Assembly: GCA_903907855.1 (NCBI GenBank)
Contig: CAIVPT010000141.1
Span: 1-61,438 of the forward strand
Origin: an uncultured Synechococcaceae cyanobacterium
GTDB taxonomy: Bacteria; Cyanobacteriota; Cyanobacteriia; PCC-6307; Cyanobiaceae
Length of the DNA stretch: 61,438 bases
Direction: 5' to 3'
Part shown: positions 38,303-48,176 of the stretch, one piece after another
Numbering within the stretch: position 1 is the stretch's first letter
Layout: each line of letters starts with the position of its first letter
The notes under the pieces: generated by a model
Databases searched by the model: none
The model's input: the letters and a program-made list of their open reading frames with translations, nothing else
What the model was told of the DNA's origin: nothing
Translations under genes and position numbers: made by a program

Positions 38303-39427
38303 ATGCCGACCCTTCAGCCCCGCCTGGCCCTGCCGCTGGCCGGTCTGCTGATCGCCGCGGCGGCCCTTCCCTCCTCCAGCCAGAGCCTGCGCCCGGGCAC
38401 GGCGCCCGCCGCGGCTCAGGCCGGGATCACCGCCGAGGCCGAGGCCCCGGTGCGCTATCGCCTCGGCCCTGGCGATCGCCTCAAGATGAGCGTGTTCAAG
38501 ATGGAGGGCTACGAAACCACCGCCGAGGTGATGAGCGACGGCACCCTCAACCTGCCGCGCCTCGGATCGGTGCCGGTGTGGGGGCTGACGATGGACGGAG
38601 CCCGCGCCCGCATCACCAGCGGCTACGCCACCATCCTGCGCCGACCGATCGTCTATCTCGACCTGCTGCAGGCCCGCCCGGTGCGGGTGTCGATCAGCGG
38701 CGAAGTGCAGCGGCCCGGTCTGTACAGCATCGGCCAGGGGGGCACCAACCAGCTGGCGAGCACCGCCAGCGGCACCGGCGGCGCCGTGATCCAAACCGCC
38801 GGCTGGCCCACCCTGGTGGATGCGGTGCAGAAGGCCGGGGGGATCACCGCCCATGGAGATCTGCGGCGGGTCACGATTCAAAGGCCCACCGCCGGCCCGG
38901 GCTCACCGGTGCGCACCGTTCAATACAACTTCCTGCAGGTGTTGGAGTCCGGCGGCCCCACCGTCAATCCCCTCCTCTACGACGGCGACAGCGTGCTGAT
39001 CCCCCGCGCTGAGCAGCTCAGCGAGACCGAGCTGCTCAAGGTGGCCTCCTCCACCTTCGCCCCCGACACCATCAGCGTGAACGTGGTGGGCGAGGTGGAG
39101 CGGCCCGGCGCCCAGGCGGTGAAGGCCAACAGCCCCCTGTCCCAGGCCCTCCTCTCGGCCGGCGGCCTCACCCGCCGCGCCAACGCCGGCCAGGTGCGCC
39201 TGCTGCGGTTGGAGCCGAACGGCACGATCCGCCAGAGCTCCGTGGCCTACAACCCCGCCGCACCGATGGGAACCCAGGCCAATCCCCCTCTGCAGCAGGG
39301 CGATGTGGTGGTGGTCGACCGCCACGGCTGGGCGAAGGCCAACGACAGCCTGCGCTCGGCGGTGGAGCCGATCGCCCCGCTGGTGAACGCCGGCTCCCTG
39401 TTCCGCCTGCTGGGGCTTCCCTTCTGA
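38303..39427 (+). CDS. Outer-membrane polysaccharide export protein, Wza/KpsD-like
   Basis: A 374-residue secreted protein. The N-terminus has a signal peptide ([19 protein letters not shown]) without a clear lipobox. Then comes the polysaccharide-export domain ([28 protein letters not shown]) and at least two SLBB repeats beginning [14 protein letters not shown] and [15 protein letters not shown]. It would form the outer-membrane end of the export path started by KpsMT and KpsE, although it lies on the other strand about 6.8 kb away. It closes the island; cysS follows 85 bases later. Confidence 0.9.
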   Translation: MPTLQPRLALPLAGLLIAAAALPSSSQSLRPGTAPAAAQAGITAEAEAPVRYRLGPGDRLKMSVFKMEGYETTAEVMSDGTLNLPRLGSVPVWGLTMDGARARITSGYATILRRPIVYLDLLQARPVRVSISGEVQRPGLYSIGQGGTNQLASTASGTGGAVIQTAGWPTLVDAVQKAGGITAHGDLRRVTIQRPTAGPGSPVRTVQYNFLQVLESGGPTVNPLLYDGDSVLIPRAEQLSETELLKVASSTFAPDTISVNVVGEVERPGAQAVKANSPLSQALLSAGGLTRRANAGQVRLLRLEPNGTIRQSSVAYNPAAPMGTQANPPLQQGDVVVVDRHGWAKANDSLRSAVEPIAPLVNAGSLFRLLGLPF

Positions 39428-39512
39428 GCCAGCGCGCGGAGGGCGGGCCCCTGAAGCCGCGGCCTACCCTGCAGCCGTCCCCTGTCCCTCCGCCGGCGAG
39501 CGGCCCGCTGAC

Positions 39513-41054
39513 GTGACCCTGCGGTTCACCAACACCCTCACCCGCACCCTCGAGCCCTTTGTGCCGCTCGTGCCCGGGCAGGTGAGCGTCTACTGCTGCG
39601 GCGTCACCGTCTACGACCTCTGCCACCTGGGCCACGCCCGCAGTTATCTCAACTGGGACGTGCTGCGGCGGTACCTGCTCTGGCGCGGCTATGCCGTGAC
39701 CTACGTGCAGAACTTCACCGACATCGACGACAAGATCCTGCGCACGGCCGCGGCCGAGGGCAGCTCAATGGAGGCGGTGAGTGAGCGCAACATCACCGCC
39801 TACTTCCGCGACATGGACGCCCTGCAGATCCTGCGGCCCGATCGCATGCCGCGCGCCACCCGCTGCCTGGACGGCATCCGCGCCCTGATCGGCGAGTTGG
39901 AGAGCCGTGGCGCCGCCTACTCCGTCGACGGCGATGTGTATTTCTCGGTGCGCAGTCGCGCCGACTACGGCAAACTCAGCGGCCGCAACCTCGAGGAGCA
40001 GCAGGAGGGGGCCAGCGGCCGCACCCGCGAAGAGGAGGAGGATCGCAAGCGTCATCCATTCGATTTCGCCCTCTGGAAGGGGGCGCGGCCTGAGGAACCC
40101 TCCTTCCCCTCCCCCTGGGGGCCGGGCCGCCCGGGCTGGCACATCGAATGCTCGGCGATGGTGCGCCAGGAACTCGGGGAGAGCATCGACATCCACCTGG
40201 GGGGCGCCGACCTGATCTTTCCCCACCACGAAAACGAAATCGCCCAGTCGGAAACCGCCACCGGCCAACCCCTGGCCCGCTTCTGGCTGCACAACGGCAT
40301 GGTCAACGTGGGCGGGGAGAAGATGTCGAAATCCCTGGGCAATTTCACCACGATCCGCTCGTTGCTCGACACCGGCATCGACCCCATGACCCTGCGGCTG
40401 TTTGTGCTGCAGGCCCACTACCGCAAGCCCCTGGATTTCACCGCCGCCGGCCTGGAGGCGGCGGCAGCCGGCTGGGCGGGCCTGCGCTCCGCGCTGGCGG
40501 TGGGGCACCATCCGGCCCTGGCCTGGCCCCTCGACCCTCGGGACGAGCCTGCGCGCGCAGCTGACGACACCCGCGAGCGTTTCATCGCCGCCATGGACGA
40601 CGACCTCAACACCGCGGCAGCCCTCGGGGAGCTGTTCGACCTGGCCCGGCCCCTGCGGGCCCTGGCCAACCGGCTGCGCAGCGGCGAGGCACCGGCCGCG
40701 GCGGAGCAGACGCTGGCAGCGCACTGGCGGCGGCTGGTGGAGCTGGCGGGAGTGCTGGGCTTGAATGCCGCACCACCGGGAGGGGATGTCCCTGAAGCCG
40801 CAGCTGGGGGTACCGCGGGGGCGGCCGAGGCTGCAGCGGAGGAAGAGCGAGTGCGGAGCGTTCTGGACGAGCGCCTGCGGGCCAAGCGGGATCGGGACTT
40901 TCCCACCGCCGATCGCCTGCGGCAGCAGCTGCAGGCCGAGGGGGTGGAGCTGTTCGACAAAGGGGCCGGGGTCACGACCGCCAGCGGCGGCCCGCTGGCG
41001 CGTTCGATCACCGTGGCGCTGGAGCCGCAGGGCAGCGGCGCTCCGCCGGCCTGA
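39513..41054 (+). CDS. cysS: Cysteinyl-tRNA synthetase
   Basis: Class I aminoacyl-tRNA synthetase charging tRNA-Cys. It has the HIGH motif as HLGH in [18 protein letters not shown], zinc ligands including the nearby Cys and GWHIECSAM, and KMSKSLGNF. Length 513 residues is slightly above average because of an acidic insert near residues 160-180 and an Ala/Glu-rich one near 420-440. GTG 39513 is the start, giving [15 protein letters not shown], the usual beginning of the family. Confidence 0.97.
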   Translation: MTLRFTNTLTRTLEPFVPLVPGQVSVYCCGVTVYDLCHLGHARSYLNWDVLRRYLLWRGYAVTYVQNFTDIDDKILRTAAAEGSSMEAVSERNITAYFRDMDALQILRPDRMPRATRCLDGIRALIGELESRGAAYSVDGDVYFSVRSRADYGKLSGRNLEEQQEGASGRTREEEEDRKRHPFDFALWKGARPEEPSFPSPWGPGRPGWHIECSAMVRQELGESIDIHLGGADLIFPHHENEIAQSETATGQPLARFWLHNGMVNVGGEKMSKSLGNFTTIRSLLDTGIDPMTLRLFVLQAHYRKPLDFTAAGLEAAAAGWAGLRSALAVGHHPALAWPLDPRDEPARAADDTRERFIAAMDDDLNTAAALGELFDLARPLRALANRLRSGEAPAAAEQTLAAHWRRLVELAGVLGLNAAPPGGDVPEAAAGGTAGAAEAAAEEERVRSVLDERLRAKRDRDFPTADRLRQQLQAEGVELFDKGAGVTTASGGPLARSITVALEPQGSGAPPA

Positions 41055-41070
41055 GGCCGGCGCTCGGGCG

Positions 41071-42078
41071 ATGGAGCCACCGCTGGAGCCGCCCCTGAGC
41101 GCCATCCAGGCCGCCGGCTTCCTCTTGGCCGGTGCTGCCGTGATCGGCAACGACGCCCTGCAGACCCTGGGCACCTTCCTGGCCGCCAACCGCGGCCGCA
41201 TCCCAAGGCCCCTGCAGGCGCTCTATCTGTGTGGCCTTCTCTGCGCGGTGCTGCTGCTGGGCTGGGGCCGCAGCGGCGGCGAACCCTCCTGGGGGCGGCT
41301 GGACACCTTCCCGCTGCCCGAACGGTTGTTCTGGGTGGATCTGCTGCCGCCCCTGGCGGTGTTGGCCCTCACACGCCTGGGGGCGCCGGTGAGCACCACC
41401 TTTCTCGTGCTCACCGCCTTCACGCCCGCCAACCTGCCGGCCCTGCTGCGACAGTCGCTGCTCGGCTACGGCGGGGCGCTGCTCAGCGGTGCCCTGGTGT
41501 ACGGGCTGGTGGCCTGGCTGCAGCAGCGCCGGGGCGGGGAACGGGGCGGGGATCAGGTTGAGGCCCAGGGAAGGCCGCAGCAGGAGTGGCCCTGGCTTGC
41601 CCTGCAGTGGCTGGCCACGGGTTGGCTGTGGAGCCAGTGGTTGATCCAAGACCTGGCCAATGTCTACGTCTACCTGCCGCGCCAGCTGGCGGCTCCGCAG
41701 ATGGGCCTGTCGCTGGCAGCGCTCTGCGGGGCGGTGTGCCTGCTGCTGGCGGGCGGCGGCGGGCCGATCCAGCAGCGACTCACCAGCAAGAGCCACGTGG
41801 ACGACCCCCGTGCGGCCACCCTCATCGCCACCCTCTACGCCCTGATTCTCACGGGCTTCTCCGCCGTGAGCCGGGGCCCCCTGAGCACCACCTGGGTGTT
41901 CCTGGGGCTCCTGGCCGGGCGGGAGATGGCGCTGCAGCTGTCGCTGCGGGAGCGCTCCGTCGCGGCGGTGGCGGGGGTGCTGGGGGGCGACATCGCCCGG
42001 GCTGCCCTGGGGCTGGCCGTGAGTGTGGCGGTGGCGCTGGTGATGCCGGCGTTGCGGCTGGCATGGGGCTTGGACTGA
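41071..42078 (+). CDS. PiT-like integral membrane protein
   Basis: A 335-residue hydrophobic protein with about nine membrane segments. VIGNDALQTLGTF near the N-terminus and GAPVSTTFLVLTAF in the middle recall the two GANDVANA / G-P-V-S-T-T signatures of the PiT (PHO4) family of phosphate and sulfate carriers. A similar SRGPLSTTWVF occurs in the second half, suggesting an inverted-repeat design. Overall similarity to characterised PiT proteins looks weak and the substrate is unknown. It begins 16 bases after cysS, so the two may be co-transcribed. Confidence 0.7.
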   Translation: MEPPLEPPLSAIQAAGFLLAGAAVIGNDALQTLGTFLAANRGRIPRPLQALYLCGLLCAVLLLGWGRSGGEPSWGRLDTFPLPERLFWVDLLPPLAVLALTRLGAPVSTTFLVLTAFTPANLPALLRQSLLGYGGALLSGALVYGLVAWLQQRRGGERGGDQVEAQGRPQQEWPWLALQWLATGWLWSQWLIQDLANVYVYLPRQLAAPQMGLSLAALCGAVCLLLAGGGGPIQQRLTSKSHVDDPRAATLIATLYALILTGFSAVSRGPLSTTWVFLGLLAGREMALQLSLRERSVAAVAGVLGGDIARAALGLAVSVAVALVMPALRLAWGLD

Positions 42079-42087
42079 TCGGGGCGG

Positions 42088-42333
42088 TCAGCCGCGCCCG
42101 GAAACATCCGATGGCGGCGGCTGATCTTTCATCAGCGTTTCGATGCGGCGGATGCGGGTCTGGGTGGTCTGCCACACCTCCAGGCGAAAGGCCGCCGCCG
42201 CATCCCCTGACTCCGCCTCGGCGCGGCAGGAGGCAACGCGAGCGTCGAGATCCTCACCCCGCTCGAAGGCATCCCACAGCTCTCGCTCCAGCCGCGCCCG
42301 TTCGATGAAATTCCAGCGGCGCAACCAGAGCAT
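42088..42333 (-). CDS. Small helical hypothetical protein
   Basis: An 81-residue charged, mostly helical protein (RARLERELWDAFERGEDLDARVA, FRLEVWQTTQTRIRRIETL). It has a good ATG and lies 12 bases downstream of the NSS transporter gene on the same strand, so it is probably the second gene of that transcript. I recognise no family or membrane segment. Confidence 0.6.
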   Translation of the reverse strand: MLWLRRWNFIERARLERELWDAFERGEDLDARVASCRAEAESGDAAAAFRLEVWQTTQTRIRRIETLMKDQPPPSDVSGRG

Positions 42334-42345
42334 GGGGATCGGGGA

Positions 42346-43698
42346 TCAGGAGGGGGCCCAGAAGGGGCGCACCAGCGCCGGCAGATGGACCAGCGACTGC
42401 CACAGCAACACCGCCAGCATCGGCGGGGCCACAAAGCGCAGCACCCGCATCCACCAGACGATGGGCCAGGAGACGTCGGCGAAGCCTACGGCCAACTCAC
42501 GCCTCCCCAGGGCTGGATGGAGCCAGCCGAGCAGCACGGCGATCATCAGCCCGCCAAACAGGAGAACCGCCTCGCCGAACAGCCCGTAGAACACATCGAT
42601 CCAGCGGTTGTCGAGCGCCGGCAGCAGGCCCAGGGCGCCCACCGTGAGGGCCGCCGCGCCGGTAGCCCGGCGCCGGCTCCAGCCCAGGCGGTCGATCAGG
42701 CCGGCGGTGGCCACCTCCAGCAGCGACACCGCCGAGGTGAGCGCTGCGATCGCCAGCACCAGGAAGAAAAACACAGCCACCGGCCGCCCCAGCACCCCCA
42801 GGCCCGCCATGCCACTGGGGATCGCCACGAACAGGGTGCCCACCGTGCTGTCGCTGAGGGAGTCGAGCAGCTGGAAGTGGGACACCAGGGGGAAGGTGAT
42901 CAGCCCACCCACCAAGGCCACGGCGGTGTCGGCCAGGGCGATGGTGCCGCCCAGACGCACCAGATTCTCCCGGCCCCGCAGATAGCTGGCGTAGGTGACC
43001 ATCGCCCCCATCCCCACCGAAAGGGAGAAGAAGGCGTGGCCCGCGGCCGCGGTGATGGTGGGCCAGCGCAGCAGATCACGCCATTCGGGCTGGAGATAGA
43101 AGCGATAGCCGGCCCCGGCGCCGCTGAGGGTGGAGGCCCAGAGCGCCAGGGCGAGCAGCAGCAGGAATAGCAGGGGCATGAACCAGAGCGAAAGCCGCTC
43201 GATCCCTCCCCGCACCCCCCCCGCGATCACCCAGGCGGTGAGCGCCATCGCCAGCAGATGGCCGAGTACCGCCCAGGGACCCTGACTGATGCCCGCGAAG
43301 AAGGCGGCCGGATCGGCGGGCAGGCCCACGGCCAGGCTCTGGCCCAGGGAAAGCAGCGTCCAGCCCGTGACCACCGAATAGAAGGCCAGGATCATCACGG
43401 CGTTGACCACGAAGGCGTAGCCAAGCCAGCGCCAACGGGTACCACCCAGCCGCACCAGGGCCAGGAGCGGGCTCTCGCCGGTGTGGCGGCCGATGACGAG
43501 CTCCGCCAGCAGCAGGGGCAGCACCACCAGCAGGATCACCACCAGGTACACCACCACGAAGGCGGCGCCCCCATGGGCGGAGGCCTTGTAGGGGAAACCC
43601 CAGAGGTTGCCCAGGCCGATGGCGCTGCCGGCGGCGGCCAGCAGGAAGCCCAGGCGGCTGCCCCAGTGCTCGCGGTTGTCCGGCGGAGCGGAGGTCAT
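42346..43698 (-). CDS. Sodium:neurotransmitter-symporter-family transporter
   Basis: A 450-residue membrane protein of the NSS family, sodium-coupled carriers of amino acids or related solutes in the inner membrane. The first membrane helix carries the sodium/substrate site [14 protein letters not shown], followed by [10 protein letters not shown] and [13 protein letters not shown]. About eleven hydrophobic segments are visible, which fits bacterial members with eleven rather than twelve helices. It is transcribed divergently from dxr across a 95-base spacer that contains the GGAGGC repeat. Confidence 0.92.
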   Translation of the reverse strand: MTSAPPDNREHWGSRLGFLLAAAGSAIGLGNLWGFPYKASAHGGAAFVVVYLVVILLVVLPLLLAELVIGRHTGESPLLALVRLGGTRWRWLGYAFVVNAVMILAFYSVVTGWTLLSLGQSLAVGLPADPAAFFAGISQGPWAVLGHLLAMALTAWVIAGGVRGGIERLSLWFMPLLFLLLLALALWASTLSGAGAGYRFYLQPEWRDLLRWPTITAAAGHAFFSLSVGMGAMVTYASYLRGRENLVRLGGTIALADTAVALVGGLITFPLVSHFQLLDSLSDSTVGTLFVAIPSGMAGLGVLGRPVAVFFFLVLAIAALTSAVSLLEVATAGLIDRLGWSRRRATGAAALTVGALGLLPALDNRWIDVFYGLFGEAVLLFGGLMIAVLLGWLHPALGRRELAVGFADVSWPIVWWMRVLRFVAPPMLAVLLWQSLVHLPALVRPFWAPS

Positions 43699-43726
43699 CG
43701 GGTCTCAGCGATGGGGTGGAGGCGGC

Positions 43727-43756
43727 GGAGGCGGAGGCGGAGGCGGAGGCGGAGGC
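43727..43756 (+). repeat. GGAGGC hexanucleotide repeat, five perfect copies
   Basis: Five uninterrupted copies of GGAGGC (30 bases), flanked by imperfect GGC/GGA triplets from 43718 to 43762. It lies in the divergent spacer between the NSS transporter and dxr, ending 37 bases before the dxr start. Each unit contains a Shine-Dalgarno-like GGAGG on the dxr strand. Repeat number could vary by slipped-strand replication. Confidence 0.9.
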
Positions 43757-43793
43757 GGCGGTGGGAGACTGGCGACACCGCGGGCGATGGACT

Positions 43794-45038
43794 GTGACGG
43801 TCAAGGTACTCAGCGTGCTGGGCTCCACCGGCTCGATCGGCACCCAGACCCTGGAGATCGTGGAGGAATTCCCCGACCGCTTCAAGGTGGCGGCGCTGAC
43901 CGCAGGCCAGAACCTCGATCTGCTGATCGAGCAGATCCTGCGCCACCGGCCCGAGGCGGTGGCCCTGGCCGATGGCGAGCGGGTGGCCGAGCTGCGCCAG
44001 CGGCTGGAGGCCCTGGAGCCGGCCGTGCGCCCCCAGCCCCTCCCCGAACTGCTCGGAGGGGTGGAGGGGCTCTGCACCGCCGCCGCCTGGCCCAGTGCCG
44101 ATCTGGTGGTCACGGGCATCGTGGGCTGCGCCGGGCTGCTGCCCACCCTGGCCGCCATCCGTGCCGGCAAGGATCTGGCGCTGGCCAATAAGGAAACCCT
44201 GATCGCCGCCGGCCCGGTGGTGCTGCCGGAGCTGGCGCGCAGTGGCTCCAGGCTGCTGCCCGCGGATTCGGAGCACTCCGCGATCTTCCAGTGCCTGCAG
44301 GGCACCCCCTGGCCTGACACCGCCCGGCTCTCCACCGGTATCCCCACCCCCGGCCTGCGGCGCATCCAGCTCACCGCCTCGGGCGGCGCCTTCCGCGACT
44401 GGGATCCGGCCGATCTCGACAAGGCCACGGTGGCGGACGCCACCAGCCATCCGAACTGGAGCATGGGCCGCAAGATCACCGTCGATTCGGCCACCTTGAT
44501 GAACAAGGGGCTGGAGGTGATCGAAGCCCACTATCTCTTCGGTCTCAACTACGACCATATCGAGATCATCATCCATCCCCAGAGCATCATCCACTCGATG
44601 GTCGAGCTGGCCGATTCCTCCGTGCTGGCCCAGCTCGGCTGGCCAGACATGAAGCTGCCGATCCTCTGCTGCCTCAGCTGGCCCGAGCGCATCAGCACGC
44701 CCTGGCGCCGGCTCGATCTCACCCAACTGGGAACCCTCAGCTTCCGCCCGCCCGATGCGACCCGTTACCCCTGCATGGGCCTGGCCTACGCCGCCGGCCG
44801 GGCCGGCGGCACCATGCCCGCGGTGCTCAACGCCGCCAACGAGCAGGCGGTGGCCCTGTTCCTCGAGGAGCGGATCCCGTTCCTGGCGATCCCCCGCCTG
44901 ATCGAGCAAACCTGCGAGCGCCACGCCCCCGACCACCGGGGCGATCCCAGCCTCGACGACGTGCTCGCGGTGGATGCCTGGGCCCGCCGGCAGGTGAGGG
45001 AGCTGGCCGCTCCGGCGGCCCCCCTGCTGCACGCCTGA
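43794..45038 (+). CDS. dxr: 1-deoxy-D-xylulose 5-phosphate reductoisomerase
   Basis: Second enzyme of the MEP isoprenoid pathway, making 2-C-methyl-D-erythritol 4-phosphate with NADPH. It has the NADPH motif [12 protein letters not shown] near the N-terminus, [12 protein letters not shown], active-site [10 protein letters not shown], and [21 protein letters not shown]-type metal and substrate residues. The protein is 414 residues from GTG 43794, which gives the standard N-terminus. The frame also runs back through the GGAGGC repeat to 43716, where it would encode a poly-Glu/Ala leader that is unlikely to be translated. Confidence 0.96.
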   Translation: MTVKVLSVLGSTGSIGTQTLEIVEEFPDRFKVAALTAGQNLDLLIEQILRHRPEAVALADGERVAELRQRLEALEPAVRPQPLPELLGGVEGLCTAAAWPSADLVVTGIVGCAGLLPTLAAIRAGKDLALANKETLIAAGPVVLPELARSGSRLLPADSEHSAIFQCLQGTPWPDTARLSTGIPTPGLRRIQLTASGGAFRDWDPADLDKATVADATSHPNWSMGRKITVDSATLMNKGLEVIEAHYLFGLNYDHIEIIIHPQSIIHSMVELADSSVLAQLGWPDMKLPILCCLSWPERISTPWRRLDLTQLGTLSFRPPDATRYPCMGLAYAAGRAGGTMPAVLNAANEQAVALFLEERIPFLAIPRLIEQTCERHAPDHRGDPSLDDVLAVDAWARRQVRELAAPAAPLLHA

Positions 45039-45049
45039 GTCCGGCAGCC

Positions 45050-45457
45050 ATGGCGAGCCCCTCCAGCCCCTCCAGCTCCAACAGCCCCTCCGGGATTAAC
45101 CCCCGGCCCGCTGCGCCCGCACGGGTGCAGCATCACCTGCTGCTGTGCGCCACCCCGGGCAAGCCCCTCTGCGGCGATCCGACGGTGGGGGCGGCGAGCT
45201 GGCAGCGCTTGAAGGAGCTGGTGCGCGATCTGGGGCTGGAGGATCCGGGCCGACCCGAGGGGGTGGTGCTGCGCACCAAGGCCGACTGTCTACGGGTTTG
45301 TCGCGACGGACCGGTGCTCTGGATCTGGCCGGAGGGGGTGATCTACGGGGGCGTGACGCCGGAGCGGATCGAGCGGATCCTGCGGGAACATCTGCTCGAA
45401 GGACACCCGATCGAGGCGTGGATCCTCGGCCGCTCCAGCTTCGGGGGCGATGGCTGA
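45050..45457 (+). CDS. Thioredoxin-like [2Fe-2S] ferredoxin-domain protein
   Basis: A 135-residue protein. After a Ser/Pro-rich leader it has HHLLLCATPGKPLC and TKADCLRVCRDGPVLWIWPEG, giving four cysteines (33, 41, 80 and 84) in the spacing of thioredoxin-fold [2Fe-2S] ferredoxins related to the NuoE/HoxE C-terminal type. It probably binds a 2Fe-2S cluster and carries electrons for an unknown partner. It starts 11 bases after dxr and is likely co-transcribed; the MEP pathway needs ferredoxin at later steps, but a direct link is only conjecture. Confidence 0.82.
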   Translation: MASPSSPSSSNSPSGINPRPAAPARVQHHLLLCATPGKPLCGDPTVGAASWQRLKELVRDLGLEDPGRPEGVVLRTKADCLRVCRDGPVLWIWPEGVIYGGVTPERIERILREHLLEGHPIEAWILGRSSFGGDG

Positions 45458-45477
45458 GGGCCCTCACCCCGGCGGAA

Positions 45478-46626
45478 TCAAGCAGCCCCACCAGGTACAA
45501 CAGCGGCCTCCGTGATCTGCCCCAGCAACCAGGCCGTCAGCAGCCGGTCCGACCAGCTGGCCTGGGGCGGATCCCCCACGCCGTGGAAGCCGCAGTGGCC
45601 CCCCTGGGCGGTGAGCAGCACCGGCAGCTGACCCACCAGCGCCCGGGTGGGTCCGGCGGGCACCCACGGATCATCGGCGGCGTGCACCAGCAGGATCGCC
45701 GGCCGGGCCCCGTCGGGCTCCTGGGCCCAGCGATGCAGATCCGCCAGGGGGCTGGCGGCGGCGTAATACGCATCGACGCTGGCGTACCCCCAGCGGGGCG
45801 CGGTGATCCGCCCATCGAAGCCGCGGATTGTGCGGGGGGCGTCCGCGCCGGCCAGGGCCCGCCGTTCCGTCTCCGCCAGTCCGAGGGGATCGGCCAGGGT
45901 CTGGCGCCTCAGACGGCGCACCAGCCAGCGTTCGTAGAGGGCGTTGCGCGGCCGGCCGATGGCGGCGCTGCAGCCCGCCAGATCGAGCGGACTGCTCAGA
46001 CAAGCCAGGGCCGTGAGCCCGCTGCCCACCCCAGCCCGGATGGCGTTCAGCAGGATCGTGCCCCCCAGGGAAAGTCCGGCGGCAGCCAGGGGCAGCGGTG
46101 GCTGTTCCCCTCCGTGTTCCCAAACGTGTTCCCCAACGTGTTCCCCTGCCTGCTCCCGCTGCCGCTCGCCCCCCAGCTGCTCCGCCAGGGCGAGGGCCTT
46201 CGCCAGAACGGGGGCCAGATCGCGGTCACAGCGGGCGGCGTAGGTGCCGCCGGCCAGAGAGCGGCCCGCCCCAGCCCCGCGCAGGTTGAGGCGCAGGGTG
46301 GCACAGCCGGCGCACCGCAGGGCCAGGGCCAGGCGACGGGGCCCCAGCCCCTCGGCATCGCCGCCCAAGCCGGGCACCACCAGCACCAGCCCCCGCGGCT
46401 GGGGCACTGGATCGAGCAGGGCCAGCAGTTCATCGCCGCCGCCGATCCCGATGCGCACCGGGGTGGGCCGCTCCGGAGGCAGGGCCCGGGGCCGCAGGCT
46501 GTCCCTCAGGGTCTGAAGGTCGGCCCCGAACCAGGGAGCGCGACTCCGGAAGGGGGGCAGACCCAGCCGTTCGGGAAGCCCGGCGGCATCAGGGCCAGCC
46601 GGGCTTGTCGGAGCTTCGGGAGACAA
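45478..46626 (-). CDS. Alpha/beta hydrolase, YheT-like
   Basis: A 382-residue alpha/beta hydrolase. It shows GLVLVVPGLGGDAEG, LRLNLRGAGAGRSLAGG, a nucleophile elbow AAGLSLGGTIL, the acid region LLVHAADDPWVPA and a histidine in GGHCGFHGVGD, all as in the YheT/embryogenesis-associated EMB8 group. The substrate is unknown. A low-complexity insert with GEHVGEHVWEH precedes the nucleophile; it comes from a short DNA repeat at 46113-46148. The frame opens at TTG 46626. It converges with the ferredoxin-like gene. Confidence 0.85.
   Translation of the reverse strand: MSPEAPTSPAGPDAAGLPERLGLPPFRSRAPWFGADLQTLRDSLRPRALPPERPTPVRIGIGGGDELLALLDPVPQPRGLVLVVPGLGGDAEGLGPRRLALALRCAGCATLRLNLRGAGAGRSLAGGTYAARCDRDLAPVLAKALALAEQLGGERQREQAGEHVGEHVWEHGGEQPPLPLAAAGLSLGGTILLNAIRAGVGSGLTALACLSSPLDLAGCSAAIGRPRNALYERWLVRRLRRQTLADPLGLAETERRALAGADAPRTIRGFDGRITAPRWGYASVDAYYAAASPLADLHRWAQEPDGARPAILLVHAADDPWVPAGPTRALVGQLPVLLTAQGGHCGFHGVGDPPQASWSDRLLTAWLLGQITEAAVVPGGAA
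46113..46148. repeat. Three 12-base units inside the hydrolase gene
   Basis: Units resembling CGTGTTCCCCAA occur at 46113, 46125 and 46137 with one to two differences each. Read on the minus strand they encode the GEHV/WEHG tetrapeptide repeat. Being a multiple of three, copy-number change would not break the frame. Confidence 0.75.
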
Positions 46627-46670
46627 TCGAAGGGGGCCGCGCAGGCCTAGGGGAAGGGGCCGGGGAGGCC

Positions 46671-48176
46671 CTAAGCCGCCACCGGCTGGCGAGCCGCCGC
46701 GCCGGCCTTGGCCGGGGACGCCTTGCCGACGCCCATCTCACGAAGCTCAGAGAGCAGGCCGTTGAGCACCGCCTTGGCGTCGCCGAAGACCATGGCCGTC
46801 TGGGGAAGCTCGAACAGGGCGTTGGCGATACCGGCGTAACCGGCGCCCAGGCTGCGCTTCACCACAAACACCTGGCGGGCCTGATCCACCTCCAGCACGG
46901 GCATGCCGTAAAGGGGACTGGTGGGGTCGGTCTTGGCCTGGGGATTCACCACGTCATTGGCGCCGAGCACGATCACCACGTCGGTGCGCGGGAACTCCGG
47001 GTTGATCGCCTCCATCTCCACCAGCTGCTCGTAGGGCACATCGGCCTCGGCGAGCAGCACATTCATGTGGCCGGGCATGCGCCCCGCCACCGGGTGAATG
47101 GCATAGGTCACCTCCACGCCATGGGCCTCGAGCAGCTTGGCCAGCTCCCGCAGGGCGTGCTGGGCCTGGGCCACCGCCAGGCCATAGCCCGGCACGAACA
47201 CCACCCGCTCGGCCCCCTCCAGCGCCATGGCGCATTCCTCGGGGCTGCAGCTGGTGATGCGGCTGTAATCGGCGGCGCCACCGGCGCTCTCGCCGCCACC
47301 GCCGGTGGCCCCGAGGGCACCGCCAAACAGCACCGAAACCAGGGAGCGATTCATGGCCGTGCACATCACCTGGGTGAGGATCAGCCCGGCCGCCCCCACC
47401 ATCGCTCCAGCCACGATCAGCAGCTGGCTGCCCACCACGAAGCCGGCGGCGGCCGCCGCCACCCCCGAATAGGAGTTGAGCAGGGAGATCACCACCGGCA
47501 TATCAGCCCCACCGATCGGCAGGGTCACCCCCACCCCCAGCAGGCTGGCGCTGACCACCAGGAGCCACAGGGGCATACCCGAGGGGTCGGCCAGCAGCAG
47601 CACCGAACCCACCAGGCATGTGATCGCCAGCGAGATGTTGACGACGTGGCGCACCTGGCTCTGGGTCCAGCCGGGGGTGTCCAACCAGCCCTGCAGCTTG
47701 GCCATCGCCACGATCGAACCGGTGAAGGTGATCGCGCCCACGAAAACCGAGATGGCAATCGACACGAGGGCCACCGTGTCACTCGCCTGGCCATCGAAGA
47801 GGGCAACGCCGATGGCGACCAGCAGCGAGGCCATGCCGCCACAGCCGTTGAACAGGGCCACGGTCTCGGGCATGGCGGTCATCGGCACCCGCTGGGCGGT
47901 GACCAGGCCGGCCAGGCCCCCGAGGGCCGTGCCGATGGCGATCCACAACCAGGCCTGGGGATCGGGGCGAATCTGCAGGAGCAGGCCAACCACCGCCAGC
48001 CCCATGGCCAGGGCGGCCAGACCATTGGCGGCCCTGGCCGAGCGCACCTTGGAGAGGCCCTTGATGCCCAGGGCAAGCAGCAGCACCGCCACCAGATCGA
48101 TCAGCTGGGAGAGGCCATCGCCGCGCAGCAGAGCCTGGGGAAGAGAAAGGGCGAAGAGGGGGGTCATCGAGGTCAA
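46671..48176 (-). CDS. pntB: NAD(P) transhydrogenase subunit beta
   Basis: Membrane and NADP(H)-binding subunit of proton-translocating transhydrogenase. It has 501 residues with about nine membrane helices in the first 270, then the soluble domain III with VPGYGLAVAQAQHALRELA, HPVAGRMPGHMNVLLAEA, VIVLGANDVVNP and KRSLGAGYAGIANALF. It is the last gene of the pntAA-pntAB-pntB operon. Its start overlaps the pntAB stop by 4 bases. Confidence 0.97.
   Translation of the reverse strand: MTSMTPLFALSLPQALLRGDGLSQLIDLVAVLLLALGIKGLSKVRSARAANGLAALAMGLAVVGLLLQIRPDPQAWLWIAIGTALGGLAGLVTAQRVPMTAMPETVALFNGCGGMASLLVAIGVALFDGQASDTVALVSIAISVFVGAITFTGSIVAMAKLQGWLDTPGWTQSQVRHVVNISLAITCLVGSVLLLADPSGMPLWLLVVSASLLGVGVTLPIGGADMPVVISLLNSYSGVAAAAAGFVVGSQLLIVAGAMVGAAGLILTQVMCTAMNRSLVSVLFGGALGATGGGGESAGGAADYSRITSCSPEECAMALEGAERVVFVPGYGLAVAQAQHALRELAKLLEAHGVEVTYAIHPVAGRMPGHMNVLLAEADVPYEQLVEMEAINPEFPRTDVVIVLGANDVVNPQAKTDPTSPLYGMPVLEVDQARQVFVVKRSLGAGYAGIANALFELPQTAMVFGDAKAVLNGLLSELREMGVGKASPAKAGAAARQPVAA

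Noticed and set aside
43716-43793. N-terminal extension of Dxr through the GGAGGC repeat
   Set aside because: It would add a poly-Ala/Glu leader absent from the family; GTG 43794 gives the standard N-terminus.
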